64,000 nt of DNA from Isoetes taiwanensis. Its lineage: Eukaryota > Streptophyta > Lycopodiopsida > Isoetales > Isoetaceae. The stretch is from the NCBI GenBank assembly GCA_021234155.1, contig JAJEKV010000023.1:4049638-4113637 (forward strand), given 5' to 3'. Shown here piece after piece: positions 47,361 to 59,775 of this stretch (within the stretch, counting starts at the first letter, position 1; each line of letters begins with the position of its first letter). The position numbers and the translations under genes are program-made. A model generated the notes under the pieces. The model ran no database searches, was not told the DNA's origin, and saw only the letters and a program-made list of their open reading frames with translations.

Positions 47361-49084
47361 CTCTAAATGCCGAGGGTCACCGGACTACCGTTGTTGCCTT
47401 CATGTCCAAAGTCTAATACAATGATTTAAGGCTCTAATCTTATGGATGCCATGGCTATGATCGCAACTCGCTGCTATGGCACTGGATAGGTAAGGTAATG
47501 CTCCAGTGCCAACAGGAAAGAATTTTTCAGCTTTTTTTTTTCCACTATTTTTTCCCCCACTCAAGAATCTAAGGAATCGGAGGAATCGAATATTGGTGAG
47601 AATGAATTATATATGTAGTGATAGTTGATAGAATTGATATTAGTTTTCATAATAAGGTATCCTGTAGTCTTTGCATTCAAATAAGTTAGTGGTGTAAATT
47701 CTATACTGATGTATAGAAAGCACTATATGGACATGTGCTGAAAGTGCTTAGTATTCTCCCGGACTTGTGATGCCCAACAGAATTCTTACAAAATCGGAAG
47801 GTACCAAGAATAATATATGCAGTTGCAGAATTATCCAAAATGTTAAAATAATATTCGCCATGACCTTTAGAGAAAAGTTAGCCTAAAATAGAAAAAGCCT
47901 ATAATATTACTACAAGGGGCTCTAAGCGCGAGAAAAGGATCCTAAAAGGCAAACCCTCGAAGAGGGCAAATGACTAACCAACATCTAGCTACACCAGATT
48001 AATAGCATAGCACATCTTAGACTTTTTTGGCTGACATCCGCGGTAAAAAGATCGACAAGCTAAACATCGACAAGTCGGACTAAGTTAAGCACCAACAATC
48101 TCCATGACCAGATGTTAACTCCAAATTTCCTCCAAAAACAAATGTGATGTTGGTTCAGTGGGTGATTGGCGTAAACATCCATTGTGAAGGGGACTTGTCG
48201 TGAAAGAGGGTTTCGTGTGTGGACAAATTTTATGGCGAGATGCAATGACGCTTTTTAGGCATCGAAAATTCAAGAAGAGCTAGCAATCAAGGATGCTACA
48301 AATGAACTTTATTTCGCAATTGATGAGTTCCCGCCGAGGCTGGCATAATGAGTTCCTAAAGAACTTGGGTTCACCACTTCCAAAAAATACATCCACCCAA
48401 TCTTCTCTCGCAGATCCGATTTATAAGAGCTATGCAAACCACCAAACGTAAGAAGGAGAAGATTTGCAACTTGGTTCAAGCTAAAACTCGTTCTTTGGTG
48501 ATCACATCCGGCCATGAATTGGTCAAATTGCGCCCAATGCTCACGAGGCATAAAGAAGCCCTGAAATTGGGCTAGGTCGAGATGCCCCTAAGCAGCGGCT
48601 AAGCATAGTATAAAGAGATTGCCCCGCCGGAAGATTCATCGAGGAATCTTCAACACCAAGTGCGTAAATTGACGCCACATCTTTTTTCACTCTCCGTGTG
48701 TCATTACGAGAGCTCTTCAAAAAAAAATATTACATCTCAAACAAAAAATAAGACCCATTATATATGTTAGATAGACCGTCCCGCATTAAAGAGGAAATAG
48801 GGTGATTTTCTAACCCATTTATAAAAATAAGATGTCACATCACCATTATATAAACATATAAATTAAATTGTTTTTTTTTATCTCGGAGCTACTTAGTAAA
48901 ACAAGGTGTTGTTGCACAGGGAGTTGCCCTAAGGAGTTGTACTGTAGAAGCAATGAGGTAGAGGCAATGAGAAATGAATATGGGCCACGTTGATGAAAGT
49001 AAAAAAATGAGGCATGCGCATGGCCCCCAAAGATGAATCATTACTAATTTTTTATGTTTTTTGTTTGTATAAAGCGACTAGGAT
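47361..49084. other. Unassigned intergenic sequence
   Basis: No recognised gene. Minus-strand frames at 48060-48245 and 48309-48551 look compositionally coding but match nothing I know. T/A runs occur at 47527-47539 and 48869-48879. Confidence 0.4.
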
Positions 49085-49400
49085 ATACTAATGTTTGTTA
49101 GTGGGTTAAATTCTTGAAAAATCACACACAGTTAAATGGTATGGTATGGTTTGTATTTAAGATTTTCAAGTGCGTTATATCTATGGTAAGTATTTACAAT
49201 CTATTCTTATGGTTTGATGCTGCAGTTTACCACTATTATTCTTCATGTTGGTTAGCTTCCCTACTTTATTGCTTTGTTTTATTGCTATGTTTTAAGCATA
49301 CATTCCAATTAATCATATAAGCTCTAAACTACTGCTGTCTTCAATTGTGCAACTCATAGTGGTGTCATATGAACCATTGTTGTTGAATAGAAAGAAAACT
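49085..49400 (+). repeat. Interspersed repeat, copy 2
   Basis: Shares the ordered blocks of 27530-27800, ending in TTCAATTGTGCAACTCATAG and GAACCATTGTTGTTGAATAG. It carries a single copy of the unit that is tandemly doubled at 27746-27921. Confidence 0.75.
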
Positions 49401-50262
49401 ACAAGCTTCTCATATTAAAATAGTTACCATTCTATCCATCAAAAAGTGTGACGGCTTTGTGTCTTTAAAGTGTCTTATGATGGAAAGAAACTGATATCTC
49501 TTGGATCACACATATGGTGTGAGTGCAATGAAAGGAACTAAAGCATTTTCCATGCATAAACTAATTATGACTTTAGCTTTAAATGAATTATATGGCTAAT
49601 GGTGGTTTTGCAATGAAATAATTCGATATCCTAATAAGAATACTTTAACCAATGCAATCAACAAACTAACGCGGCTTATTTTATCTATTGAATCTATGTT
49701 TTTTTTTTTCTTTTTCTTTTAATAATAAGATATTCAATTATTTTTGGGGTATGGTCTATGGTCTCAAGAATAGTGAGTTATACATCTATATCAAATCCCT
49801 CTCGAACCCCCTTCTATTGTGCTATGTATTTATTTGATATCTCAAACATCTCTAAGAAGAGCACAATGAATTTACTTTTACATCCATTATGTTTCAAAGA
49901 TTTGAAATATTAAGCCAGCCAAATGCCACCAACGGATTTCAATATCTTTTTCTTAAAATACGAACCGTATAGATCTCATATAGGTTGTTATATTCATCAT
50001 CATCTAAATTATATGCCTTCGCAATAGTCTAGAAAGATAAATTGTCAGATTCTTTTGTTAGTTGATCTCCAATGATGATCGAAAGCAACTTAGCACTCTT
50101 TCATTTCAACAAGACATAAACCCAAATGAACAAAAAGGAATTATTCAAAGATGGTAAATGAGAATTTACAAAAAGCTACTCTCAATCTTATTCAAGACCA
50201 CACTCACAAGGACAATTGCATTGTAGTGCTAATCATGACAGTTCATAAGATGTAACAAGAAA
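49401..50262. other. Unassigned AT-rich intergenic sequence
   Basis: AT-rich DNA with a T-rich run near 49697-49720. No open frame of interest, RNA gene or repeat was recognised between the interspersed repeat and the LINE tail. Confidence 0.5.
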
Positions 50263-51910
50263 GAATAGAATAGAATAGAATAGAATTTTTGTCGTCCACG
50301 CAAACCAATCGGCCTATATAAGAGAGTGCAAAGAAAGTTATTACTACCGGATTAAAACCCCTCCCTAAAATGTTTTCTAGAGAAAAAATCGTGATAATAA
50401 TAAGAGTGTCAAAACTTACAATATACATATCATGTAACATATTTACAAGTCAAGCTGCATCTAGGGACACAACGGATCCCGCACATCCATTACCTCCTGA
50501 AGGTATGATTCTAGCATATGTACTGAAGACGTGCTCATTATCACATGTAGTGATTGGCCAAGTCTGACCAACTCAGCATAGCATGCCTAGATTTGATCAT
50601 ACACTTTGGAGGGTATGGTATTCATCCTCAACGGCTCCCATTTGGCAGCATCGACAAAGTTTGTCCTACCGTGGCTCCCAATCCATCTGCTTGTCTCAAT
50701 TCGGAGACGGGTACACCTGTATGGATCGAGGCAATGAGTCTGTGCCTTTTCATAGGCAGATGGATATACAGATAGGGTTGCACACCCCCTTCCAATGTGG
50801 GATTTATGTGGCACTGGTAATGTGTTGTCTTGACCTTTTCAAGAGCACTGGCGCCCCAGAGTTTGTTGAGGAAGCAAGTGTCAAGTTACATCTCAAGTTG
50901 TGGCGATCTGCCTCTATTTGTACACGATGCACCGCGACTGCTGCACATTCCATTCGGTAAGCCATCCGCCGCTTTTCCTTCCAATGGGCTTTGAGACGAT
51001 GTGGCTCCATTGCCACGATATAAGCCAGGTTAGATCCTTCATATTAACCACCTTCTGAAAGTAAACGATATGGCGATCAAGGATTGTCCATTGAAGGGGT
51101 AAGAAGTCTGTCTTTGCAACAGAATTTGATATGAGACCGTGAACTTCACCCCCAGTGCTCGAGCCAAGAAGACTTTCTGTACTTGTACTCTAAGTCAATC
51201 CAGGTAGCAAGGGAAACCACCGGGCTCCAGATCTTGACCCCATATAGAAGGACAGTTCCACTAAGACCCTCAACAAAGAATCGATGGGCCCAATCATATA
51301 GCTCGCTTCCATGACCGTTGTTCTCAGATTGCATATATAGCCTTCCAAATTCTAATAATGTCGCCGCTTCCAAATTCTAATGTCGCTCATAGACAGATGA
51401 AAGCATCCGAGTGTATAGTAGAGGGGAACTCCACTCTCAAATATTTGTATGTGGTTGCTGCTTCCACATTTTACCCGGGTTAGCTAAAGGAAGGGACCCT
51501 TCGCTGGCGTGAGGATGATATGAGGACCACCTTAGTCTTGGCTAAGTTGACGCCAAGACGCCAATCGCCATGCCCAAGGTGGCTCGCATGTCCGCTTAGA
51601 GTGTGTTTTTGGGAAGTCCATGTCGTATCCATATATGAGCCTACCTAGTGATTCGATGCAGGAGGTGATCGGGTGACTCAGTTTTCAGTGAGCTAGCTCT
51701 CCAACTGATCAATGTACAACCCAAACAATGTAGGAGAGAGAGGGTATCCCTTGGCGGATCCCGACATCGCTATCGAATAGATGGCTTTGCGTACTACAAT
51801 CGCGATGAACATTTCCCATATAGTCCGTATATCATTGTATTCTGCAGCTTTTGTTGTGGATCCCTAGCTACATCTTGTCCATGGCTTTTCCCAAAGTGCA
51901 ATGTCAAAAC
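50263..51910 (-). mobile_element. LINE with pentanucleotide tail, 5'-truncated
   Basis: Read on the minus strand: VDFLRGFDIALWEKPW (about 51865-51912), RT motif A; KGYPLSPTLFGLYIDQLE (about 51700-51755), RT motif B; VLLYGVKIWSPVVSLATW (about 51195-51255), the region after the catalytic core of many LINE reverse transcriptases; HRLRIETSRWIG-like and GAVEDEYHTL-like segments (about 50600-50720); and a 3' end at 50263-50300 with GTGGACGACAAAAATT and (CTATT)n. Frameshifts are common. It differs from the poly-A L1-type LINEs of this window in tail and motif details. An (AGAAT)n-type tail is seen in RTE- and CR1-like groups, but the clade is not resolved. Confidence 0.7.
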
Positions 51911-52559
51911 CTCTAAGAAAGTCCACAAAACAACAAAACGAAAAAGCTAAATATGCACTTTTTCAAATGTCAATAATGATAATAAAATTAGAATTGTACT
52001 TCTGGGAGTGAGCAGCTGCACCATCAAGAAATGTTGTATTCTTATGCTTCATTCAAATTCCTTCAATAGATTTCACTCTGCTCAAATGCATTAATTCAAT
52101 ATTTTATCCTTCAATTTGCTCAAATGCTTTGATCTGGTTAATTCAATATCTTACCCTTCACCATCTGCAAAATCAATGCTAAGAAATGTCGTCGTGTACT
52201 GAATAACGAATTTATTCTTAGTCCAAGAAAGCATTGAAACTGCTGAGTTCATAGTAATTTATTGGTATTTCGCTGCCGGTTGTGCACATTCATGAAATTA
52301 TCCCATTTCTTCTTCAGCCTAATTTAAATGCAGTAAAAAACCCCATCTCGCATAAGTTTACATCATTTCTGCTGACAAGACAACCCTTCCCATAAACATG
52401 TTGAAAATGCTTGATCGAGCTCCTCTCAAACTAAAAGATAAATCCTGATTTTGAAGTTTCCTTTTTGGGTAGGTATGTACATAACAGAACTCTTAAATGT
52501 TCATGCCACCTCCGTAATTAACTCCACATAACATAACGGCTGTGCATATATCAGGCATT

Positions 52560-53160
52560 AACTTTGTATCGTCCACAAAATTATCTCAGCGCCTTTGGTT
52601 TCCATCCAGTGCCCACCTTCACCTGTGGTATCTTCCTCCATAAGATCTCGCCAAAAAGATTTTCCTTCTGTCCCAAGCTTTCGTGCAAATATATGTAGTA
52701 ACTTGTCATTTCAAAATGTGCAGTAACTTGTCAATGAATTCATTGCAAACCCATAAGAGAGCTCTTCTATAACCCCATAATCCACCCATACAACACCGAG
52801 AATGCTGTCACTGCCATTAGAGAGCCATGGCATATTTGATATTAGCTGACTTTTTCCAGTTTTGTCCCATGAATCCTTCATTGGATTCTTTTGCATCAAA
52901 ATCTTCATACAATTCTTCATCACATCAGCTTCAGCATTTGGTCCCTCACTGAAATTTCCTCTGCAAAATCTTTGCACCTATCTTCCGCCAGCTTCAACCT
53001 TGGTCACTCTCCAAAATCTCCTCCACCATGAAGGATTCATCAAATCTTTACCAGATCTTCCATCAGCTTCATGAATCCTAGGTTCCTTGCCAAAATCGTC
53101 ACGGATCTTAACAGAATACCGAGAAAGGGTCAAAGGAGCATCATAACATTGTTTTTCCAT
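52560..53160 (-). pseudogene. Unidentified coding candidate, interrupted by one stop
   Basis: A minus-strand frame runs from 53160 to 52711 with a single TAG at 52978-52980. Before it is SGKDLMNPSWWRRFWRVTKV; after it are GPNAEADVMKNCMKIL and ISNMPWLSNGSDSILGVVW. A further frame, FARKLGTEGKSFWRDLMEED, continues to about 52560. The composition looks like a real protein and it lies just downstream of the hydrolase gene on the same strand, but I do not recognise it. A near-repeat AGTAACTTGTCA (52693-52730) marks the frame change. Confidence 0.35.
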
Positions 53161-53564
53161 CCTCTTTCTACAAGTAGTTTTCTATCTTGTATAGGATGCT
53201 GGGTAGATCACCCGAATGGAAGGTAAATCGCCATCTTGTTTGCATAAATGGTACACATAGGAATTCATGATCACGGAACCAAACTATTTAATATATACAT
53301 CCCTAGGTAAATTGAAGAAATGCTTGCCAAGTTAACGTGTCATACATACAAAACATGGAATATTAAGCTTTGGGACCGAAACTCCATTATGGTAGAAATA
53401 AATGGTTTGCAAAGCAGAAAACGTTTCAAATATTAGTCCCCAAATAGCCTGAGCAAGTATACAGCCTGTGGTTTGAATGTCAAAAGAATATAAAAAATTC
53501 ATACTTTAGAGTGAAAAAAAGGTATCATACATAGGAGATCTCTTCATCAGGGTGAGAGTAATTC

Positions 53565-55845
53565 TTATGCTTCAAGGACCAATGTTCTCAAAATTTTATC
53601 TGAAAGTCCTGGAACAGCAAGCAAATAGTGACCGTGATCTGGCAGTTCATGATATTCAATCCATGGAAGTTTCTCATGAATATATCGCTGCAATGTAACA
53701 GAAACTAGATGGTCTCGATCTCCTTGCCAGATGTGGACTCTAGCACTGTTCGGTTCAAAGGGATTGTTCAGAGTAAGTGGGCTAAATTCCCACTTTCCAA
53801 ACATGACCATCATATCTCTATGCATGGACTCAAAAATGCCTTGCTGAAGTGTCTCTTTCTTAATCTGAGAAGTTCAATAAGAGATTCTTTAGAAAGTATG
53901 CCCAATGTTAATAAGTGAAATATGCGAAGATGAAAATTCACCTCAGGATTCACTAATCTGGACATGTTCTTTCGTATCTCTAAGTCAAGCTGGCTCATAA
54001 GATGTAGACGTGGTCGAACCGTGCTTGAAGCTGGAACCCACTTCTGGTTCATGTACCAATATAGCAACCAAGGAGCATAATGTGCAACAGTTGGAGCTAA
54101 ACGATCACCAAGCGGCATACTCTTCCATGCCTTGTCCAAGGTAACTGACGCTAATCCATCCCACCAGTAGTTTATGACAGGAGCTACCATAGCCACACCA
54201 CCTAATCTACAGACTTCCACAAAATGTTAATGGTTCTGCCAGTAAACTACGACACCTTAATACAATTAAGGACAACTTTCTTTTCAAACGTGGCCTGGAC
54301 TGCCTGGTTGCAACTAGATGGGTAAATTAGGACGAGACATCTCGAGCTTTTTTTTTTGTATAATTATGTAGCCTAAAAAGATTACTATTCAGGGTTTTAA
54401 AAATGGTTCACAAGGCCAAGCAAAAACCTGTGGGGGATGTACTTAAGGCATGCCCATGAAGTGTAACCTCCAATGGAATTTGATACAATAAAAATCTGAG
54501 AGCCTAATTGAAGCTGATCTGCAAGATCCTCAATGTCATGGGCTTCTGTTTCAAGACTTCGTTGGGAATATGGATCACTTTGGCCATATCCTGCTCTATC
54601 AAAGCCCACCAAATGAATGCTCAGCTCATTCAATACTTCCTGCACAAAAAATAGTTAAAGTTAAAATCTTCATTCCCATTAACAAAGACTCCAGAGGACC
54701 AACGAGTGCCAATTTCCCTTTAGGAAAACTAAGCAACTGGATCTTCCCCGCTAAGTAATTTATATGATAGAAACGATAGAAATGAATAATAAGAAATGCA
54801 AAATACAAGAAATGCATAATATAGGCTTCATTTCAAGAAGAACCTGAAATATACATTAAATATTTATTACATTGCCATCGTATACCTCATTAAAGTAAAG
54901 CTGCACGTCATGCCTAGACCTGCCAAATGCATGGACAGCAATCACCTTGTACTTTGCCTCTTCTTTTGAAACTCCCCTCTGCTTATAAGCCAAATGGCGC
55001 CCATCACGTAACTTTACACGTTTTTCTGTCACTGGAGGACCATTAGGAGAGCCACAAACGTTGGGAGCTGGGGGCCTAATGGCCATTAAAGAATATGCCA
55101 TTATCGTAGATAACCCAAGTATCATTATCCAGTGCCATTGACCTGCCAAAGAATGTCGATCCATTTTAAGATTCTACAGATGGGATAAGGTAATGCTCAT
55201 ATGATCACAAACAAATTATTAAGAGACTTAAGATTACAAACTGTTCTTACACGATTTCCAGCAAGGCCATAAGAAATAAACTGTTCTTTTCAGAATACTA
55301 TTTTTCTGGCAGTCTAAAGGCGTCCTGGTGGCCATGTCCGGATAAACTATAACGGAAGTTGCATCTTTATATGAATACTGTTTGATCCCAAGCATATTGG
55401 AGGTGGAAATAGTCGTTTCCTTTGAGCAAAGCATTTAACTTAGAAAAAGTATAGATTTTATTAGGGAAAAGAATAAATTCTCCCACACTCTTCAGATAGA
55501 CAATCATGGGTTTCTTTGACCATCTACAAAGCTCCAAATTAGTTTACTACTGTTGCAAACTTTATATATATGGATCCAGAATAATGCCATAATGCAGCTC
55601 ACATATTCAGTACTGGATCTGATACACAACCCATATTAGCCATTAAGGTGCATAAATCTAGATTATTAGAACTGCATCATAATTACAAAGATCGGGCAAA
55701 GAAGGTTATTCTTTTCAACCCGACAGATGGATCAATACAATGAAGGAGGGTGCGGGTGCTCACCTAGAAGAAGAGAAAGAGGCGACATGGATTTGTCATG
55801 TTTGCGAGTATGAGCTCTGGCAGAGGCAGCTGAGACGCGCGCCAT
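53565..55845 (-). CDS. Plant alpha/beta hydrolase superfamily protein, intact, 5 exons
   Basis: Minus-strand exons 55845-55764, 55142-54886, 54639-54428, 54206-53942 and 53864-53565 join with GT-AG introns in phase to 1116 bases (371 residues plus stop). Residues 28-48 (QWHWIMILGLSTIMAYSLMA) form a likely membrane anchor. The fold motifs follow: VIAVHAFGRSRHD, HLVGFDRAGYGQSDPY, IFIVSNSIGGY with nucleophile Ser168, WQGDRDHLV with the acid at Asp321 or Asp323, and LPDHGHYLL with His351. The conserved WALL-like APWLLYWYMNQKW and MVMFGKWEFSPLTLNNPF segments match plant hydrolases of the At1g74300/At3g03230 type, whose substrates are unknown. The nucleophile elbow reads SNSIG, with Ser instead of the first Gly of GxSxG. 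The alternative start at 55164 would give 351 residues; the upstream exon is preferred because it fits in frame and adds a basic N-terminus. Confidence 0.9.
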
Positions 55846-56458
55846 AGCTAATTACCAGGAGAAGACCACTGCCATGCCAAGCTTGTGTTCCGAGGACTTG
55901 GGTAAAGGTCGCTTTAAACAGGCAAATAAGCTTTTCTATTATCTTTGGGGAAACTTTTTGCTCTACATTTGTGGGATTCTTTACACCTAGGGAAGTAGCG
56001 GCTTCTAGCTCCAAAGATAGGAAGACACTCACATCGATGGTTGGATAGATAGGGGGTAATGTGCTAGGTAACCGGCCGGAATGAGGGTTTCCGCCGTAAA
56101 CCGCAGCAGACGGGCGCCGCCGCGGGTCAACAACGTAAGTTTAAGCAGTAATTGAAATTTCGCTTTATCCTACTCAAATTTTTTCCAAATTTAAGATTTT
56201 TTTTCCTCTCCTCCTCTGGCGATGGAGGATGCCGGAGCCTTTGGCGATGGCGCTTCTGTCGTCCATTGAAGCATTGCACGCCATTTTGCTATTTAAAGGT
56301 TCTTACATGCAGCGCCTTGAGTTCTTGTAGTTTTTTTCAGATTTTGTGTTGTTATCTCTATTCTGACATTCTTCTTCATCTTTTGTAGGTTTTGGCGTTC
56401 TTGCAGAGGATTGCAAGTGTTCTTGATGTGTTCTTGATGATTTCTTGAGTCTGAAGTT
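55846..56458. other. Divergent intergenic region between the hydrolase and the Crypton-like gene
   Basis: Upstream of the hydrolase start there is GC-richer sequence around 56070-56130 (CCGCCG, GGGCGCCGCCGCGGG), followed by a CTCC/TCTC-rich tract at 56200-56220. This could hold promoters for both flanking genes, which are divergently oriented. No TATA box is certain. Confidence 0.4.
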
Positions 56459-56672
56459 TGGATCTACCGGCCGGTTACGAGTTTGGAGTTAGGATTTAAC
56501 TTTGGAGTTTGGATCTAAGAGTTTGGAGTTCGGATCTGCTACCTTGGCGAGTCTGGAGTTCAGATTTGGAGTTTGAAGTTTGGAGTCTGGAGTTTGGAGT
56601 TCTGATCTACTACCTTGACGAGTATGGAGTTCGGATCTACTACGTTGACGAGTCTGGAGTCTCCAAGAACCT
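56459..56672 (+). repeat. Degenerate tandem repeats of GAGTTTGGAGTT(C)GGATCT
   Basis: About ten imperfect units built on GAGTTTGGAGT and GGATCTACTAC lie upstream of the Crypton-like coding region, in its probable 5' untranslated part. Larger units CGAGT.TGGAGTTC.GATCTACTAC.TTGA recur near 56560, 56600 and 56635. Confidence 0.75.
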
Positions 56673-56914
56673 TGTATCACAAAAATCTTAAGGTTTACGA
56701 AAGGTAATGGCGAGTTCTTATTGTTCTAACCTTCACTCATCTGTTTAATTTTGTTGCAGGTTTTAGGCTGTAATTTCGTAGCACATCGCAGTTAGGTAAT
56801 TGTGATGCATGCTAGAGTTGCATGCATGCATGATTCGGTTGTATGCAGAGTTTTTGCAGAGTTTTTTACTTTCGTGCAAATAAACAAACATATATTCTTT
56901 GTTGCAGATTTGTA

Positions 56915-59222
56915 ATGGGAGAGCCAAGGTTGATGCTGCTATTTTTGTGTTGTTTAATTGTAATACGGGTTACTGATAGTTGTGTGAGTATCAGTCCTTC
57001 ATTCTCGTTACATCTGGGAGATGATTTACTCGTGGATGATAGTGCACTTGAAGATGAAAGTATTGTTGCTGATCACATGATTGAGACCACAAATCCTACA
57101 GCTGTAGAGAGCTTCATAAAGGATGTTGAACAGTTACCATGGTTTAATCAATGCTTTATTGAACATCCAGATTCAGATAAGGGTAAGTCAAAAGAATTTG
57201 TTAACTTGGATGAGCAAGTGTTAGATGAAGTAGACAAGGGTGGGAAGGACAGATCAAGCAAACAGAATAATTGGGCAAGGAAGAAATTTGACGTTTGGAG
57301 AAAATTTGTCAAGGGTGACATCCATGTTCCACAGATCGACCTGTCAATTCCATTTGAAGATATACCTCACCTCGAGTTGAATGAGATGCTAGTGAGGTTT
57401 CTGCTGCAAGTTAGAAAAAAAGATGGGACGATGTTTCCCGCTGGCAGGTAAACATGTACCTTTTATTTAGTTATTTTTTTGTTTTGATATTTTTTAATTC
57501 TTTGTTCTTGCAGTCTGAATTGCTTGTTAAAGGCGGTAGGGAGGATTGTCCGCAAGAGGCAGGAATCGAAGATGGTTGTGACCGGGGTAAGAGTAAAAGG
57601 ATTTAATCTCCTAAGGGATCCGTTGTTTGTCAGAGCTAGGCTTGCATTTATTGCAAAATGGGCATTATCTCTAGGAAGGTCCGGTATATAGGGGTAAAGC
57701 GCAACAAGGCACAAGCCATTGTCTATAATTGTGAAAAGGATTTACTTGCAGACCTAGATTATAAGATTGAAACTCTTCGAGGTGTTCAAAGACGCTTATG
57801 TTTTTACTTGTGCTCGAGATTTGCCATTAAGGGAGCCGGCGAGTTGTATGAAGTCAAGGATGTTGACTTGACACTTGAATCTAATGGTAAATCAGAGTAT
57901 GTCATGTGTAATGAGAGGACTAGTAAAACATGGGAAACATCTCGCGACAAGGTATGATCCAAGCCACTTTAGAGTCTGCCATTTGAGCTTCGAGGAAGAC
58001 TTTGTGCTTACATATAAGCAAATACATTCGCATCTTCCTCGGAAGGAGAATGTCGCACCAAAGGCCTTTATTTCTCAAAAAATTTATTTCAAACTATAAA
58101 CCCGGGGTAAGTTCATGTTTTATTTATTTTTTAATTTTCTATTTTTGTTTATTTTAGTCTTGGTACAGTAAAGGTCAAGTTGGTGAGAAGGGAATTTCTA
58201 AATGGATAAAAGAAATGGGTGCATTCCTTGACATTGACATCTGTAATAAGAGTGGTCGTGTGTCGATCGCTACGCATATGTCGATGGCTGGGGTTCCTCC
58301 AGAAATTGGAAAGTTAATTACAGGGCATAGGAAGACAGAGTCATATGAAAAGTACGTGGATGTCTTTGATTTTGTTTGTTTGCTTATTTTATTTACTAAT
58401 TATGCGTGTTTATGTTGCGTATATGATCAAGCAAGGACATTCAAATCAATGCTGCTATGAGTGTGAACAGCAAGTCGTATAATGATGACGGCAGCTTGAG
58501 ATTATATTCTGATGTCCTTTCTGAGATGATCAAACTGAAGGAAAACTCATTGCTTGGTTCACATTCCTCTAAATGTTTGGTTTCTCCGGATAATTCTACA
58601 ATAGATATTCCTGTTTCAGGTAAATTTATTGTAGTTTTTCTTTTATTTGAAAGTATTAAAGATGTTTAAGTGTTGCAGGTCTCTACCATGCTAGTTCATC
58701 TAGTGATCATGAATTGCTTGCATGTAAACCGCCAGGTAATTGAAATTCCTAGATTTTTGAGTAATTGTTTATTTTAGGTAATTTTTGAGCAATTGTTTAT
58801 TTTTAGGTAACCTGTCAGATGACGTTGTGCCTAGTGATCATGCAAATGGCACTGCTGTTGAAGCAAAGGGCACTGCTATTGAAGCAAAGGATATGCTTGA
58901 GGTTGCTGAAGTTGAAAAGACTCCTGAATATAAGGGTTTAATCGATTACGAGATGTTTGATAACTTTCTGAAGTCAAATCGACATGTTGAGAAGTATTTC
59001 CCTCCCAGTATCGACGTTAAGAATGTTGGTAAGTTTATATTTTTTATTCTTTATTGTTAGTTTCAAAATGATGTAGTCTGATTTTGGTTTATCATAATTG
59101 CAGGTGGCCATTCGTTTATTGGTGCTACCTTCAATAATTGTACTTTTCTTCAGGTTCCTGATTCTAATACTCTGGTTCCTTACTTGGACAAGGGAAAAAC
59201 AATTTCAAATTTTCCTAACTGA
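56915..59222 (+). pseudogene. Crypton/DUF3504-type tyrosine recombinase gene with introns
   Basis: Exons 56915-57447, 57514-58106, 58158-58355, 58436-58619, 58679-58735, 58807-59028 and 59104-59222 have GT-AG borders; from the third on they join in phase. The N-terminal part is acidic; then NNWARKKFDVWRKF and VRFLLQVRKKDGTMFPAGS (SAM-like core-binding domain), FAIKGAGELYEVKDVDL (first catalytic segment, usual Arg replaced by Lys), CHLSFEEDFVLTY, SWYSKGQVGEKGISKW, and CNKSGRVSIATHMSMAGVPP with TGHRKTESYEKY. The last carries the catalytic Arg, His and Tyr; the His expected in NHS-x-R is Lys. The order is that of Crypton transposases and their domesticated KCTD1/ZMYM relatives. Exon 2 has at least three frame changes (about 57655, 57950 and 58095). 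The C-terminal exons (FIGATFNNCTF) remain open. Either a decayed element or a host gene with errors. Confidence 0.75.
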
Positions 59223-59775
59223 TTAGCTACTGTTTGTCAAACAGTGTTCTTCAAAAACTGAAACTTTTGTTCTTCAAAAACTGAAACTTTGTTCTTGAAA
59301 GTGTGGAAGTGTTTTGAAACTGTGAAGTGATTTTGCAGGCATTGTATGCATTTTATCCATTGAATATATGAAAAGATTACCAGAAGAATGAGTTTTTCAA
59401 TTTAAGATTTGATTAGTTTACCAGTTTAATGTTGTGAAGCTGAAATGGCTAAGAGTTTACAAGTTCAGTTATAAGAATGTTAAATGCTATAAGAATTTGC
59501 CAATGATTAAACGATTAAATGGCGGTGCTCTAAATGGCGCCGCCCAGAAGCTGGAAGCCCAAAACTTACCTAAAATAAACAATTGCTCAAAAATCCAGGA
59601 ATTTCAATTACCTGGCGGTTTACGTTCCTTCGAGACATTTCTTGGGCACGGGAACATTCACCCCATGTCAAGGTAAGTGGTTGTGTGTTCTGGCAGTTTA
59701 TTGGATCATTCTAATCGAGAATAGCAACTGACCCCAAAAAAACCTATAGAATTCGGTAAGTGAGGGAAGATTACC

